DNA of 64,000 bases from Deinococcus roseus (GCF_014646895.1 NZ_BMOD01000019.1:37452-101451); one strand, 5' to 3'; positions 1-8,212 are shown, counted from the stretch's first letter. The notes: a model not told the origin generated them from the letters alone. Numbers and translations: made by a program.

Positions 1-1
1 T

Positions 2-292
2 GGTCCCCAGGACCGCCTGATCCGTGCCTGGAACGATGGGCGCTTTCAGGCGATCACCCGGCAGGCCAGACCCGACCAGTTGCAGGAGGCCAGTCAGGTG
101 TACCACACGCCCAGAATTCTGGATTTCAGCATGAACATGGGTCTGGCCACCCAGTTTTTGCTGGCCGGGGTGTGCATTGCGCTGGGTCGCCCGCTCTGGT
201 ATGTGTATGCTCTTTACGTGCAGGCAGGAGTGCTTTTGCTGCTCCAGGGGTACCGGGAGCACCTGACACGGGAGTTTCTCAAAAAGTCCTGA
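2..292 (+). CDS. C-terminal part of a membrane protein (5' end outside window)
   Basis: The frame is open from the first complete codon at base 2 and ends at the TGA at 290-292, so this is the last 96 residues of a longer gene. The visible part begins with a polar stretch (DRLIRAWNDGRF) and then has two hydrophobic segments with a short turn, followed by a charged end (REHLTREFLKKS). A CDP-alcohol phosphatidyltransferase-like or other polytopic enzyme is possible, but no catalytic motif is visible, so no function is assigned. The stop lies 31 bases before the Nudix gene. Confidence 0.6.
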   Translation, partial: GPQDRLIRAWNDGRFQAITRQARPDQLQEASQVYHTPRILDFSMNMGLATQFLLAGVCIALGRPLWYVYALYVQAGVLLLLQGYREHLTREFLKKS

Positions 293-323
293 ACATTAAA
301 ATCTCTGAACAAGGTGGTGCTCC

Positions 324-728
324 ATGAATCGACCTGTGGTGTGTGTGGGAGCCCTGGTGCAGGGTCCCGAACAGAAGTACCTGATTGTGCAGACCACCAA
401 ATGGAACGGCCTCTGGGGTGTGCCTGGCGGCAAAGTGGAATGGGGCGAAGAAGCTTCAGAAGCCCTGAAGCGTGAATTTCTGGAAGAGGTCGGTCTTGAC
501 CTCACAGAGGTGCGGTTTGTGCAGGTGCAGGAGGCCATCCTCAGTCCGGAGTTTCACAAAGAATCCCACATGCTTTTGCTGGATTTTGTGGCCCAGACCG
601 CACAGACTGAACTGACCTACAACGAGGAGATCGTGCAGCACGCCTGGGTGACCCTGGAAGAAGCCCGCAGTTATCCCCTCAACAGCTTCACCCTGAGCCT
701 GGTGAACCAGGTGGAGGTTTTCGCGTGA
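324..728 (+). CDS. Nudix hydrolase
   Basis: 134-residue protein of typical single-domain Nudix length, expected to hydrolyse a nucleoside diphosphate linked to another moiety with Mg2+. The Nudix box is complete at residues 36-58: Gly36, Glu42 and then the REFLEEVGL core, whose glutamates bind the metal. The N-terminal part (VVCVGALVQG, YLIVQ) is the usual beta-strand lead-in. A GTGG-rich stretch before the ATG offers a weak ribosome site. The stop overlaps the GTG start of the SDR gene by 4 bases, so the two are probably translated together. The substrate cannot be read from the sequence. Confidence 0.88.
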   Translation: MNRPVVCVGALVQGPEQKYLIVQTTKWNGLWGVPGGKVEWGEEASEALKREFLEEVGLDLTEVRFVQVQEAILSPEFHKESHMLLLDFVAQTAQTELTYNEEIVQHAWVTLEEARSYPLNSFTLSLVNQVEVFA

Positions 729-1444
729 CCCGCAGAGGACAGGGTGCCCTGGTCACCGGGAGTTCAGGGGGGATTGGGCGTGCCATTGCCCTGAAGCTGG
801 CTGCAGAGGGTTTTGATGTGGCGATCCATTACCTGACCAGCAAAGAAAAAGCTGAACAAACAGCAGAAGACCTCCGTGCTCTGGGGGTCAAATGTGTGGC
901 TTTGCAGGCCAACCTCTCCAGACCTGAAGAAGCTGAAAAACTGGTGCAGGAAGCCCATCAACACCTGGGGAACCTCAGTGTGCTGGTCAACAACGTGGGC
1001 AATTACGTGTTCAAGCCGTTGCTGGACAACACCCTGGAAGACTGGCATGACATGCTGGACAGCAACCTGAACAGCACCTTCTACACCTGCCGCACGGCCA
1101 TTCCGATCATGCGGGAGCAGCAACATGGCCGGATCATCAACCTGGGGTACGCCGGGGCAGAAAATGTGCTGGCAAGGCCCGGAAACACCGCCTATGCCAT
1201 TGCCAAAACCGGGGTGATCATCCTCTCCAAAAGCCTCGCCAGAACCGAAATCAAACATGGCATCACGGTGAATGTGGTCAGTCCGGGCATCATCGAAACC
1301 AGTGTCACCAAGCCCCTCTCGGAAGTGCCTGCAGGACGCGATGGCAAACTGGAAGAACTGGTGTATGCCGTATGGGCTTTTGTGGATGGACCAGAATACA
1401 TCACCGGGCAGGTGCTGGAAGTCTCTGGAGGCTGGAACCTCTAG
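725..1444 (+). CDS. SDR-family oxidoreductase
   Basis: 239-residue classical short-chain dehydrogenase/reductase. The NAD(P)-binding motif TGSSGGIG is near the N-terminus, NNVGNY corresponds to the NNAG element, and the catalytic Tyr157 and Lys161 are present in YAIAK. The residue 13 before the tyrosine, where classical members have the catalytic serine, is Gly144 within INLGYAGAE. This is odd and suggests a subgroup using another residue or having weak activity. The start is GTG at 725, overlapping the Nudix stop. It resembles FabG in length and fold, but the missing serine argues against calling it FabG. Confidence 0.85.
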   Translation: MTRRGQGALVTGSSGGIGRAIALKLAAEGFDVAIHYLTSKEKAEQTAEDLRALGVKCVALQANLSRPEEAEKLVQEAHQHLGNLSVLVNNVGNYVFKPLLDNTLEDWHDMLDSNLNSTFYTCRTAIPIMREQQHGRIINLGYAGAENVLARPGNTAYAIAKTGVIILSKSLARTEIKHGITVNVVSPGIIETSVTKPLSEVPAGRDGKLEELVYAVWAFVDGPEYITGQVLEVSGGWNL

Positions 1445-1526
1445 ACTGTGGGATTTTGTGCTGAAATTTCAAGCGCAGGACAGCAGGAGCTGTTAATATG
1501 AAAACACAGTTTTTAAGGAGGAAGTC

Positions 1527-2147
1527 ATGAAAATGCTCAAAGTGGGATGTGCCCTGCTGGTTGGTGTGGGTTTGCTCAGTGCGTGTGGTCTGGTGGCCAA
1601 AGCCATTCCTCCCATTGAACTTGCCAACAAAAACGCCCTCAATTTGAAGGACGAAAAAATTGCTGTGGAGTTTGCGGCTTTGCCCACCCTGGCAAAACAG
1701 GATGTGAACAGCAGCGGTCAGATCACTGCCACTTTTGGAGATGCTGAAAAACCAGACACCAAGGGATTCACCCCTGGAGCCATTGATGCTGCCCTCAAAT
1801 TGGTGGCTGTGGATGTTTCTGGATTGACCTGCAATGCACCTGCGGCTTTTGACCTGAAAATTGAAGCCACAGGCAAAGTGTTTGAAACCGGCAACCCCAA
1901 CATTGTGGCAGATGCTTCTGCTTCCACCACAGTGAACATCACCAAAACCGGGGAAGCCTACACCCTGAAATCAGGCAGTGAAATCAAAATGGTGTTTGGA
2001 AGCAACCTGCTCAACATCGTGACCTCCGGAGGCAACAACACGGCCCAGGTGAATTACACCGTGTCTTCCACCAACGACCAGCTGGCTGGCTGCCGGATTG
2101 AGTTCACTGTGGGGGACCAGATTGTGGTCCTCAGAGACTGGCACTGA
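1527..2147 (+). CDS. predicted lipoprotein of unknown function
   Basis: 206 residues. The N-terminus is a lipoprotein signal: Lys residues, a hydrophobic core and the lipobox LLSAC with the lipidated Cys at residue 20. The rest is rich in Thr, Asn, Ala and Val in alternating patterns, as in a secreted beta-rich domain; no family is recognised. A strong ribosome site (AAGGAGG) lies 6-7 bases before the ATG. The gene is followed by two hairpins, the second with a T-run, so it is probably the last gene of its transcript. Confidence 0.78.
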   Translation: MKMLKVGCALLVGVGLLSACGLVAKAIPPIELANKNALNLKDEKIAVEFAALPTLAKQDVNSSGQITATFGDAEKPDTKGFTPGAIDAALKLVAVDVSGLTCNAPAAFDLKIEATGKVFETGNPNIVADASASTTVNITKTGEAYTLKSGSEIKMVFGSNLLNIVTSGGNNTAQVNYTVSSTNDQLAGCRIEFTVGDQIVVLRDWH

Positions 2148-2203
2148 GTTTTTAGAGCCTTTGACAGAAGAATAAGAAGTTTGCTCTCTGCACGGTGTTT
2201 TTT

Positions 2204-2237
2204 GAAATGGAAGGATTCACCAGAATCCTTCCATTTC
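2204..2237. repeat. perfect 15-bp inverted repeat (hairpin)
   Basis: Two perfectly complementary 15-base arms (GAAATGGAAGGATTC and its complement) with a 4-base loop. It is not followed by a T-run on either strand, so it is not a classical terminator. It lies between the lipoprotein stop and the real terminator. Confidence 0.7.
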
Positions 2238-2271
2238 ACTGATAAACGCAGTAGATTCTGCAGCAACTTTC

Positions 2272-2304
2272 AACCCTTCACCTTTCTGGTGAAGGGTTCT
2301 TTTT
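2272..2304 (+). terminator. rho-independent terminator after the lipoprotein gene
   Basis: Stem AACCCTTCACC / GGTGAAGGGTT with a TTTCT loop, followed by CTTTTTGTGT. It separates the lipoprotein gene from the convergent trmL. Confidence 0.85.
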
Positions 2305-2320
2305 GTGTGGATCTGCAAGC

Positions 2321-2776
2321 TCAGGTCCAGTTGTTGTTCAGCTGCCGCAGCACTTCAAAAGCCGCAATCCCCACCGAAACAGAGAGGTTGAGGCTGCGGC
2401 CTTCTCCGGGCATGGGAATGGTGACGGCTTCAATGGATTCCCGGATCCACTGGGGCAGTCCTCTGGATTCCGGCCCAAACACCAGAAAATCTCCATCCTG
2501 GTACTCCACATGGGTGTAGACCCGTTCTGTTTTGGTGGTGAAGGCATACAGCCTTGCACCTTCAGGAACACTGGCCCTGAAGGCTTCCCAGTCTGCATGG
2601 TCCTGCCACTGCACATGCTGGCTGTAATCCATCACGGCCCGTTTGTACTGCGGGTCCAGCAAACGGAATCCGAAAGGTCGGATCATGTGCAGTTTCACGC
2701 CCAGCACGGCACAAGAGCGCATGATGTTGCCCACATTGCCGGGGTTTTCGGGTTCAAAAAGCACCACGTGGATCAT
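2321..2776 (-). CDS. trmL: tRNA (cytidine/uridine-2'-O)-methyltransferase TrmL
   Basis: 151-residue SPOUT methyltransferase of the length of TrmL (YibK). It should 2'-O-methylate the wobble nucleotide of tRNA-Leu isoacceptors with S-adenosylmethionine. Family marks are the N-terminal EPENPGNVGNIMRSC element, FGPESRGLP in the knot region and IPMPGEGRSLNLSVSVGIA at the end, which form the trefoil-knot SAM site. It overlaps the ispF stop by 4 bases (ATGA), so both are read as one operon. The family is clear; the exact tRNA target is taken from the family. Confidence 0.93.
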   Translation of the reverse strand: MIHVVLFEPENPGNVGNIMRSCAVLGVKLHMIRPFGFRLLDPQYKRAVMDYSQHVQWQDHADWEAFRASVPEGARLYAFTTKTERVYTHVEYQDGDFLVFGPESRGLPQWIRESIEAVTIPMPGEGRSLNLSVSVGIAAFEVLRQLNNNWT

Positions 2777-3252
2777 GGGCGGGCCTCCTGCTGCAGCAGG
2801 ATGGTCACGCGGGTTTGCACGTGGTTCAGGGCGAGACCTTCACTGGTCTTGAACGACACCCCCACCTCGGATTCAGGCAGTGCCAGCAAAGCGGCCACCG
2901 ATCGGGCAATCTCTGGCCTGAGGGGACCAAGTTTGGGTCTGTCCAGGGTCACCACCAGCGCAACATTGACCGGGATGTAGCCCTTCTGCTGCACCAGGTT
3001 CAGGGTGTGCTGCAGGATGACTTTGCTGTCCATGTTCCTGTATTGCGGGTCGGTGTCAGGAAAGTACTGCCCGATGTCTCCCAGCGCCAGTCCAGAAAGC
3101 AGTGCATCTGCCACAGCATGCAAGATGGCGTCTCCATCGCTGTGGGCCACGGCTCCGATGGGGCTGTCTGGAATGACCACCCCTCCCAGGGTGAGGGTGC
3201 GCCCGGCTTCCAGGCGGTGGGCGTCTTCTCCATATCCAATGCGGTATTGCAT
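2773..3252 (-). CDS. ispF: 2-C-methyl-D-erythritol 2,4-cyclodiphosphate synthase IspF
   Basis: 159 residues, the usual IspF length. It cyclises CDP-methylerythritol 2-phosphate in the MEP isoprenoid pathway. GYGEDAH and GGVVIP near the N-terminus, AHSDGD with its metal ligands, and DIGQYFPDTD are family motifs; the C-terminal ALNHVQTRVTILL is also typical. An upstream in-frame ATG at 3261 exists, but 3252 is preferred because homologues begin at MQYRIGYGEDAH and a -10 box (CATAAT) ends 7 bases before it, implying a leaderless message. Confidence 0.95.
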   Translation of the reverse strand: MQYRIGYGEDAHRLEAGRTLTLGGVVIPDSPIGAVAHSDGDAILHAVADALLSGLALGDIGQYFPDTDPQYRNMDSKVILQHTLNLVQQKGYIPVNVALVVTLDRPKLGPLRPEIARSVAALLALPESEVGVSFKTSEGLALNHVQTRVTILLQQEARP

Positions 3253-3259
3253 GAGGAAC

Positions 3260-3265
3260 ATTATG
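3260..3265 (-). promoter_or_regulatory. -10 box of a leaderless ispF-trmL transcript
   Basis: CATAAT on the minus strand, followed by 7 bases (GTTCCTC) and the ispF ATG at 3252. No Shine-Dalgarno is present. The same layout recurs at several genes in the window. Confidence 0.55.
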
Positions 3266-3361
3266 GCAGCAGAAAAGACAAACCAACACGGTGTCTTTTG
3301 CCCTGGATCCTGGATACGCAAAATGGCCTAACCCTGATCTGGCCTTGTTAGGATACCCATC

Positions 3362-4267
3362 ATGTCGATGCACACGGTTGGAATCCTGCTTTTGCTGCTG
3401 GTCACGGCTTTCTGGGGCAGCACCTTCTCGCTGGTGAAAGAAGCCACCGAGCACATGCCCACCTCAAGTTTCATTGCCTGGCGTTTCAGCATTGCTCTGG
3501 TTCCACTGCTGTTTTTTGTGCGCAAGATCAGCCCCAAACTGTGGCGCGACGGCCTGATTCTGGGCACCTGGCTGGGGGCAGGCTACATCACCCAGGCCAT
3601 GGGCCTGCAGACCATCGGGGCGAACCGGGCGGCTTTCATCACAGGGCTGAACGTGATTCTGGTGCCCATCGGACTGGCCCTGATGACCCGCCGGAAAATT
3701 TCTGTGGGGGTGTGGATCTCGGTGGCGCTGTGTGCCCTGGGCATCGGTCTGATTTCCTGGGAAGGTGGGCAACTGGCCATCGGGGATTTGTGGACGCTGG
3801 GATGCGCCTTCACTTACGCGGGATACATCATCTATCTGGAACGCACGGCCAGCAGGCATGAAGTGCTTCCCCTCACCGCCATTCAGTTGCTGGCCGTGGT
3901 TTTGATTGGCTGGACCTGGGCGGGCATTGAGGCCACCCAGCACATGGGTCATCTGGAAGATGGTCTGGTCAGCAATTTCAAGGGTTACCTGAGTGTTCCA
4001 GGCACAGCCCTGGCTCCCCTGCTGTACCTGGGTCTGGCGGCCACGGCCCTGACCACCGTGCTGCAGGTGATTGGGCAGAAATTTGTGACGGCCGTCGAAG
4101 CAGCCATCATTTATGCCCTGGAACCCGTGACGGCCAGCATTTTTGCGTTCTTCTGGGCTGGAGAGGTGCTGGGCATCCGGGGGATTTCAGGAGGGGCACT
4201 GATCGTGCTGGCGATGGTGCTCTCCCAGCTTCCAGACCGCAAAGAACTGGTTCCGGTGCAGGATTGA
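3362..4267 (+). CDS. EamA/DMT-family permease
   Basis: 301-residue polytopic inner-membrane protein with about ten hydrophobic segments in two halves, as in drug/metabolite transporters of the EamA family. The N-terminal WGSTFSLVKEA and the second-half YALEPVTASIFAFFWAGE-type motif are characteristic. It probably exports a small metabolite or amino acid; the substrate is unknown. The start at 3362 follows a possible -10 (TAGGAT) by 7 bases. The gene ends 3 bases before the end of the convergent acetyltransferase. Confidence 0.87.
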   Translation: MSMHTVGILLLLLVTAFWGSTFSLVKEATEHMPTSSFIAWRFSIALVPLLFFVRKISPKLWRDGLILGTWLGAGYITQAMGLQTIGANRAAFITGLNVILVPIGLALMTRRKISVGVWISVALCALGIGLISWEGGQLAIGDLWTLGCAFTYAGYIIYLERTASRHEVLPLTAIQLLAVVLIGWTWAGIEATQHMGHLEDGLVSNFKGYLSVPGTALAPLLYLGLAATALTTVLQVIGQKFVTAVEAAIIYALEPVTASIFAFFWAGEVLGIRGISGGALIVLAMVLSQLPDRKELVPVQD

Positions 4268-4270
4268 CCC

Positions 4271-4798
4271 TCAGAGCTTCAATTCTCTGGGCCGGTGCAT
4301 GATCACAAAACGGGTGTAATTGTCCGGGTAAAACTGGATGCCCTGATGCAAATAGGACCATCCCAGACGCTCATACAGCCGTCTGGCCCCGGTGTTGGTG
4401 GTCTGGGTGGACAGCAGCATGTTGGCATAAGGTTGCCTGGAACCCAGGTAATCGATCATCTGCTGCCCAATGCCCTGGTTGCGGTAACTGGGCAAAATGG
4501 CAATTTCCACCAGCACCCAGGCGTCTTTCAGGGCAGCATGGTGCTCCCCGATGTGCCGTGACACCATGTCATGCCACCAGTTGCCGGGCACGCTTTTCAC
4601 CCCGAAGGCAATGCCCACCACTTCTCCGTGGTGCAAAGCCACCACCCCCAGAAACCCTTCCTTGCGGGTGTACTCCCGGAAGAATTTTGCAGAGGGTTTC
4701 TCGTCGTAACCCCAGGTGAGGGCATACACCCGCACCCCGGCTTTCAGGTGGGGAGACTGTTCCGAGTAGGCAGAGAGTTCTATCTCGCTTTTGATCAC
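4271..4798 (-). CDS. GNAT-family N-acetyltransferase
   Basis: 175 residues. The acetyl-CoA binding core is visible as VEIAILPSYRNQGIGQQMIDYL (Q/RxxGxG/A type), followed by LLSTQTTNTGARRLYERLGW, the usual motif B region. The start is placed at the GTG at 4798, which overlaps the TGA of the upstream phosphoesterase gene (GTGA); reading further upstream in frame would run through that gene. Substrate unknown. It is the second gene of a two-gene minus-strand operon. Confidence 0.82.
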   Translation of the reverse strand: MIKSEIELSAYSEQSPHLKAGVRVYALTWGYDEKPSAKFFREYTRKEGFLGVVALHHGEVVGIAFGVKSVPGNWWHDMVSRHIGEHHAALKDAWVLVEIAILPSYRNQGIGQQMIDYLGSRQPYANMLLSTQTTNTGARRLYERLGWSYLHQGIQFYPDNYTRFVIMHRPRELKL

Positions 4799-5616
4799 AC
4801 TGGAAGCAAATGTAGCACGACCAGTTCTGCATCGCAAAGGAAACGCAGGGGAACCCCGGTGACCCCCAGACCTCTGGACACAAACCCTCTGGCTGGACCC
4901 TGCACCATCCCCTGAGCAAAACGCTCTCCATACTTGCTGGGAACATGCAAAGCCCCCAGCAAAGGAAGCCGCACCTGTCCACCATGGGTGTGACCACTGA
5001 GCGTGAGGTCCACCCACTCTGGAACTTCTGGCAGGATGTCGGGGTTGTGGCTCATCAGCAGAATGCACAGTTCTTTGTTGAGGTTCTGCAGGGCAGCTTC
5101 CAGGCTGGGCAGGCCGTTCCACAGGTCATCAATGCCTGCCAGTTGCACATCGGGCCGGAGTTGCACGGCAGCATTGTTCAGCATGCGGATTCCGGCTTCT
5201 TTCAGCACCTGCTCGAATTCCATCAGGCGGTCTGGAATCAGGTGGTAATCGTGGTTTCCCCACACCCCGTAAACGCCCAGCGGAGCCTGCAATTTGGAGA
5301 GCACTTTGGCCAGATCCCGGATGTGCGGGTAGTCTTCGCGGGAAGAAATGAAATCCCCGGTGATCAGGATGACATCAGGCTTTTGCTGCTGTGTGGCCTG
5401 GACCCACTGCTCCACCTGGGAAAGGGGAATCAGGGAGCTGTAATGCAGGTCGGTCAGGTGGACCACTTTCAGGGGTTGCTTCAGTCCCTGAAGCTGCAGG
5501 GTGTGTTCACTCAGCACAAACTGGTGCGCCTGTGCATAACTGTATCCCCCGAGCCCCAGGGCTCCGGTGGCGACCAGGGCACCTCTTTGCAGGAATTGGC
5601 GTCGGGTGATTTTCAC
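4795..5616 (-). CDS. calcineurin-like metallophosphoesterase with Tat-type signal
   Basis: About 273 residues, YkuE/YpbG-like. The N-terminus VKITRRQFLQRGAL is a twin-arginine signal followed by a hydrophobic helix, so the enzyme is probably exported folded. The dimetal site is complete: DLH near residue 60, GD in LITGDF, GNHD in VWGNHDYH, SHNPD, and the late GHTHGGQ. An ATG at 5670 in frame would add 18 residues; the GTG at 5616 is preferred because it puts the Tat motif at the N-terminus. Known relatives act on lipid or nucleotide phosphoesters; the substrate is not evident. Confidence 0.88.
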   Translation of the reverse strand: MKITRRQFLQRGALVATGALGLGGYSYAQAHQFVLSEHTLQLQGLKQPLKVVHLTDLHYSSLIPLSQVEQWVQATQQQKPDVILITGDFISSREDYPHIRDLAKVLSKLQAPLGVYGVWGNHDYHLIPDRLMEFEQVLKEAGIRMLNNAAVQLRPDVQLAGIDDLWNGLPSLEAALQNLNKELCILLMSHNPDILPEVPEWVDLTLSGHTHGGQVRLPLLGALHVPSKYGERFAQGMVQGPARGFVSRGLGVTGVPLRFLCDAELVVLHLLPV

Positions 5617-5778
5617 GTTTCCAGTATGCAGAGTTTTGATGAGGGTTTGGGGAAAGACCCTGTGGTGCAATGTGTTGTTTTCAGGAAAAGCATCACCGTG
5701 CTGAACATGGGTTTGTGCAGGCAGGGAAAGCCTTTGACCACCTGCAGGTTTTCTTCATGTTGTGGCCTGCCCATGGGT

Positions 5779-5784
5779 TATGCT
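5779..5784 (+). promoter_or_regulatory. -10 box before the amidohydrolase
   Basis: TATGCT followed by 7 bases and ATG at 5792. The M42 peptidase at 8225 has the same TATGCT-TG context 6 bases before its ATG. Confidence 0.5.
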
Positions 5785-5791
5785 TGGCGGC

Positions 5792-7312
5792 ATGGAGTAC
5801 ATTCTCAGAGCCGATGTGCTGACCCAGAGTCCTGATTTTCCCCGTGCCACAGCCGTGCTGGTTTCGGGTGACCGCGTTCGTGCTGTGGACCAACTGGAGG
5901 TTTTGCAGGGCATTGCGCCCCAGGCAAAGCTGCTGGATTTTCAGGACCGCATCCTCACCCCTGGGCTTACGGATGCCCACATCCATCTGGTGGCTTACGG
6001 TTTCCGGCTGTCCCAGGTGAACCTGGAGGGCAGCACCTCGGTGCAGGAGGTGCAAAAGCGGGTGCAGGACCATGCCCTGACCCAGCCTGAAGGCTGGATT
6101 GTGGGGGGCGGTTACACCATCACCGAACTGGGCCTCAAAGCCTACCCCACCCGCCAGTTGCTGGATGAGGCCATGCCAGACCGTCCTGTGCTGCTGTACT
6201 CCAGAGACCTGCACAGCGCATGGGCCAATTCGCTGGCCTTGCAGCTTTCTGGTTTGCAGGACATCACCCCCAACCCGGAAGGCGGAGAACTGGTGCGGGT
6301 GGATGGGGCATTGACCGGTTACCTGCTGGAATCGGCCATGGGTCTGGTGAGAAAGCACATCCCGGAGCCCACCTGGGAAGAAACCCTGGATGCGGCAAGG
6401 CTTGCCGTGAAAACCATGCGCAACTTCGGGTACACCGCCGTGCACACCATGGCCTACGAGCCTGCCAGCCACCTGCGTGCCCTGTTGCACCTGGAGCAGA
6501 ACGGTGAATTGCCGCTCAGGGTGTGGGCCTGCATTCCCCACACAGACCTGGACGCGGCCATCGGGCTTGGTCTGTACGGAGGACAGGGAGACCGGGTGAA
6601 ACTGGGAGGGGTCAAGTTCTTTCTGGATGGGGCACTGGGCAGCCAGACCGCCTGGATGCTCCCACCGGGATACCAGAACCCGCAGGCCACCCCCATGATT
6701 CTGGACCAGCCAGAAGTGATCCGGGAAAAGGCAGAACAGGCCTTGCAGTACGGCTTTGTGCCCACCGTGCATGCCATCGGGGACCAGGCCAACCGGGTGT
6801 TGCTGGACATTTATCAGGACCTGAAACCCCTGGCAGACCAGCAGGGACTGCGCCTGCGTCTGGAACACGCCCAGCACCTGAACCAGGAGGACATTGCCCG
6901 TTTTGGAACCTTGCAGGTCACGGCCTCCATGCAGCCCGTTCACCTGCCCGGAGATGCCCGTCTGGTGCGGGAACTGATGCCCCACATGCAAGACACCACC
7001 TACGCCGTGAAAAGCCTGCAAGATGCAGGAACCCTGCTGGCTTTTGGCTCGGATGCACCGGTGGCCAGCCCGGACCCGCACCTCAGCTTTCAGGCAGCCA
7101 CCAAACGTCTGGGACAGGATGGACAGACGTTCAGCGTGCAGGAGTGTCTCAGTCCTGAAGAAACCCTGTGGGCGCACACCAGAGGTCCGGCCCTGGCGGT
7201 GGGCTGGCAGGATTACGGCATCATCGTTCCAGGAGCAAGGGCAGATTTTACTTTGTGGGACACGCTGGGGGGTCGGTCAGAAGCCCTGACTTTTCCCTGG
7301 CCGGAAACCTGA
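5792..7312 (+). CDS. amidohydrolase (YtcJ-like)
   Basis: 506 residues, the length of the YtcJ branch of metal-dependent amidohydrolases. LTPGLTDAHIHL carries the HxH metal ligands, and later HAIGDQANRVLLD, RLRLEHAQHL and FGSDAPVASPDP supply the remaining histidines and the catalytic aspartate. The KFFLDGALGSQTA segment holds the position where many members of this branch have a metal-bridging or nearby acidic residue. It likely hydrolyses an amide or cyclic amide in the cytosol; the substrate is unknown. The ATG at 5792 is used because a -10 box precedes it and homologues start near MEYILRADVL. Confidence 0.87.
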   Translation: MEYILRADVLTQSPDFPRATAVLVSGDRVRAVDQLEVLQGIAPQAKLLDFQDRILTPGLTDAHIHLVAYGFRLSQVNLEGSTSVQEVQKRVQDHALTQPEGWIVGGGYTITELGLKAYPTRQLLDEAMPDRPVLLYSRDLHSAWANSLALQLSGLQDITPNPEGGELVRVDGALTGYLLESAMGLVRKHIPEPTWEETLDAARLAVKTMRNFGYTAVHTMAYEPASHLRALLHLEQNGELPLRVWACIPHTDLDAAIGLGLYGGQGDRVKLGGVKFFLDGALGSQTAWMLPPGYQNPQATPMILDQPEVIREKAEQALQYGFVPTVHAIGDQANRVLLDIYQDLKPLADQQGLRLRLEHAQHLNQEDIARFGTLQVTASMQPVHLPGDARLVRELMPHMQDTTYAVKSLQDAGTLLAFGSDAPVASPDPHLSFQAATKRLGQDGQTFSVQECLSPEETLWAHTRGPALAVGWQDYGIIVPGARADFTLWDTLGGRSEALTFPWPET

Positions 7313-7323
7313 ATGAACCTGAA

Positions 7324-7356
7324 AACAGCCCACCTGCAAATTACAGGTGGGCTGTT
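7324..7356. terminator. bidirectional terminator hairpin
   Basis: Perfect 13-bp stem AACAGCCCACCTG / complement with a 7-base loop, between two convergent genes. The T-run is on the minus-strand side (TTTTC), so it best serves the small minus-strand gene. Confidence 0.75.
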
Positions 7357-7373
7357 GGGCTTGAAAGGGGGGG

Positions 7374-7502
7374 TTACCTTCTGGAACGGTTGCGGCGGTT
7401 TTGCTCATCGGTGCGAAGGCGCACAGGAATGAGGCGTTTTTGGATCTGGCGGGCAGCCCACAGGGCCACCAGCACCACCAGGAGCAGTTCGAGAACAAAC
7501 AT
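7374..7502 (-). CDS. small single-span membrane protein
   Basis: 42 residues beginning MFVLELLLVVLVALWAARQ: one hydrophobic helix starting at the N-terminus, then a strongly basic tail (KRLIPVRLRTDEQNRRNRSRR). An N-in or signal-anchor topology with the basic tail in the cytosol is likely. The frame is open further upstream to 7634, but that extension is not hydrophobic or conserved-looking. A terminator follows the stop. Function unknown. Confidence 0.5.
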   Translation of the reverse strand: MFVLELLLVVLVALWAARQIQKRLIPVRLRTDEQNRRNRSRR

Positions 7503-7585
7503 GATACAGGTACGGAATGAATGCTCCAAAGGTTTCCTAAAGCTGTTTTTCATTTGTATGCAACGCCACAAGTTACACTGAAACC

Positions 7586-8077
7586 ATGATCCAGCGCCTG
7601 AAAATCCCTGTTTTGTTGACCCTTTCTGCTGCACTGCTCTCAGGTTGCATGGTGGTCAAAACCACCATCCAGCCGCCCCAGTTTCAGGTCCAGAGCTTTG
7701 AACTGACCCGTTACACCATCCCCAACATCCTCAACCCCTTCAACGGCGAAGCCACCTTTGTGATGAATGTGCAGGTCACCAACCCCAATGCCTTCGGGCT
7801 GCAGATCCAGCGCATTCAGGGAGACCTCTTGCTGGACGGTCTGAATTTCGGGAAAGCCGTGATCCCCAACCTCAGGCTGGAAGCCAACGGCAGCAGCGTG
7901 GTCACCACCGAATTCACCCTCCCTGTGAACCTCAACCTGGCCAGCAAAATTGCCGACATCGCCCAGGGCCGCAAGGTGGACTACCTGGTCAAAACCACCG
8001 TTCAGGTGGACACAGGTTTGCTGGGAACCGCCACCTTCTCCAACATCGTGGTGGCCCAGGGCAGCGTGAACAACTGA
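7586..8077 (+). CDS. LEA14-like (WHy-domain) lipoprotein
   Basis: 163 residues. Signal with lipobox LLSGC (Cys at residue 21), so a membrane-anchored lipoprotein. The rest matches the LEA type 2 / WHy pattern: VQVTNPNAFGLQIQRIQGDL with the NPN turn, then FGKAVIP and a C-terminal half with paired strands. Such domains are linked to desiccation and stress protection, fitting a desiccation-tolerant bacterium, but the role here is inferred. The ATG follows a -10-like TACACT by 6 bases. Confidence 0.8.
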   Translation: MIQRLKIPVLLTLSAALLSGCMVVKTTIQPPQFQVQSFELTRYTIPNILNPFNGEATFVMNVQVTNPNAFGLQIQRIQGDLLLDGLNFGKAVIPNLRLEANGSSVVTTEFTLPVNLNLASKIADIAQGRKVDYLVKTTVQVDTGLLGTATFSNIVVAQGSVNN

Positions 8078-8127
8078 GGATTTCTGGGCTGGGTGCTCCT
8101 GCAGGTGCAGTGAAGGTTACTGCTGTT

Positions 8128-8147
8128 GGGCGCAGCACGCTGCGCCC
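8128..8147. repeat. REP-like palindrome
   Basis: GGGCGCAG - CACG - CTGCGCCC followed by CTAC. The same kind of GC-rich palindrome ending in CCCCTAC is a widespread intergenic REP-type sequence. It sits in the 147-base gap between the LEA14-like gene and the M42 peptidase. Confidence 0.6.
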
Positions 8148-8177
8148 CTACAATCCCAATTTGAGGTTTCTGTTTTT

Positions 8178-8200
8178 GCCCTCGGTCCTCAGCCCTCGGC
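8178..8200. repeat. heptanucleotide array (3 units of CCCTCGG type)
   Basis: CCCTCGG TCCTCAG CCCTCGG, preceded by TTTTTG. This is the same 7-bp family and flank as the arrays near 31.4, 36.2 and 56.5 kb, here as a single arm. Confidence 0.7.
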
Positions 8201-8212
8201 TTTGTCCCCTGA

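Noticed and set aside
5693..7177. 494-residue minus-strand frame across the amidohydrolase
   Set aside because: Shadow of the amidohydrolase; His/Gln/Gly-rich with no domain.
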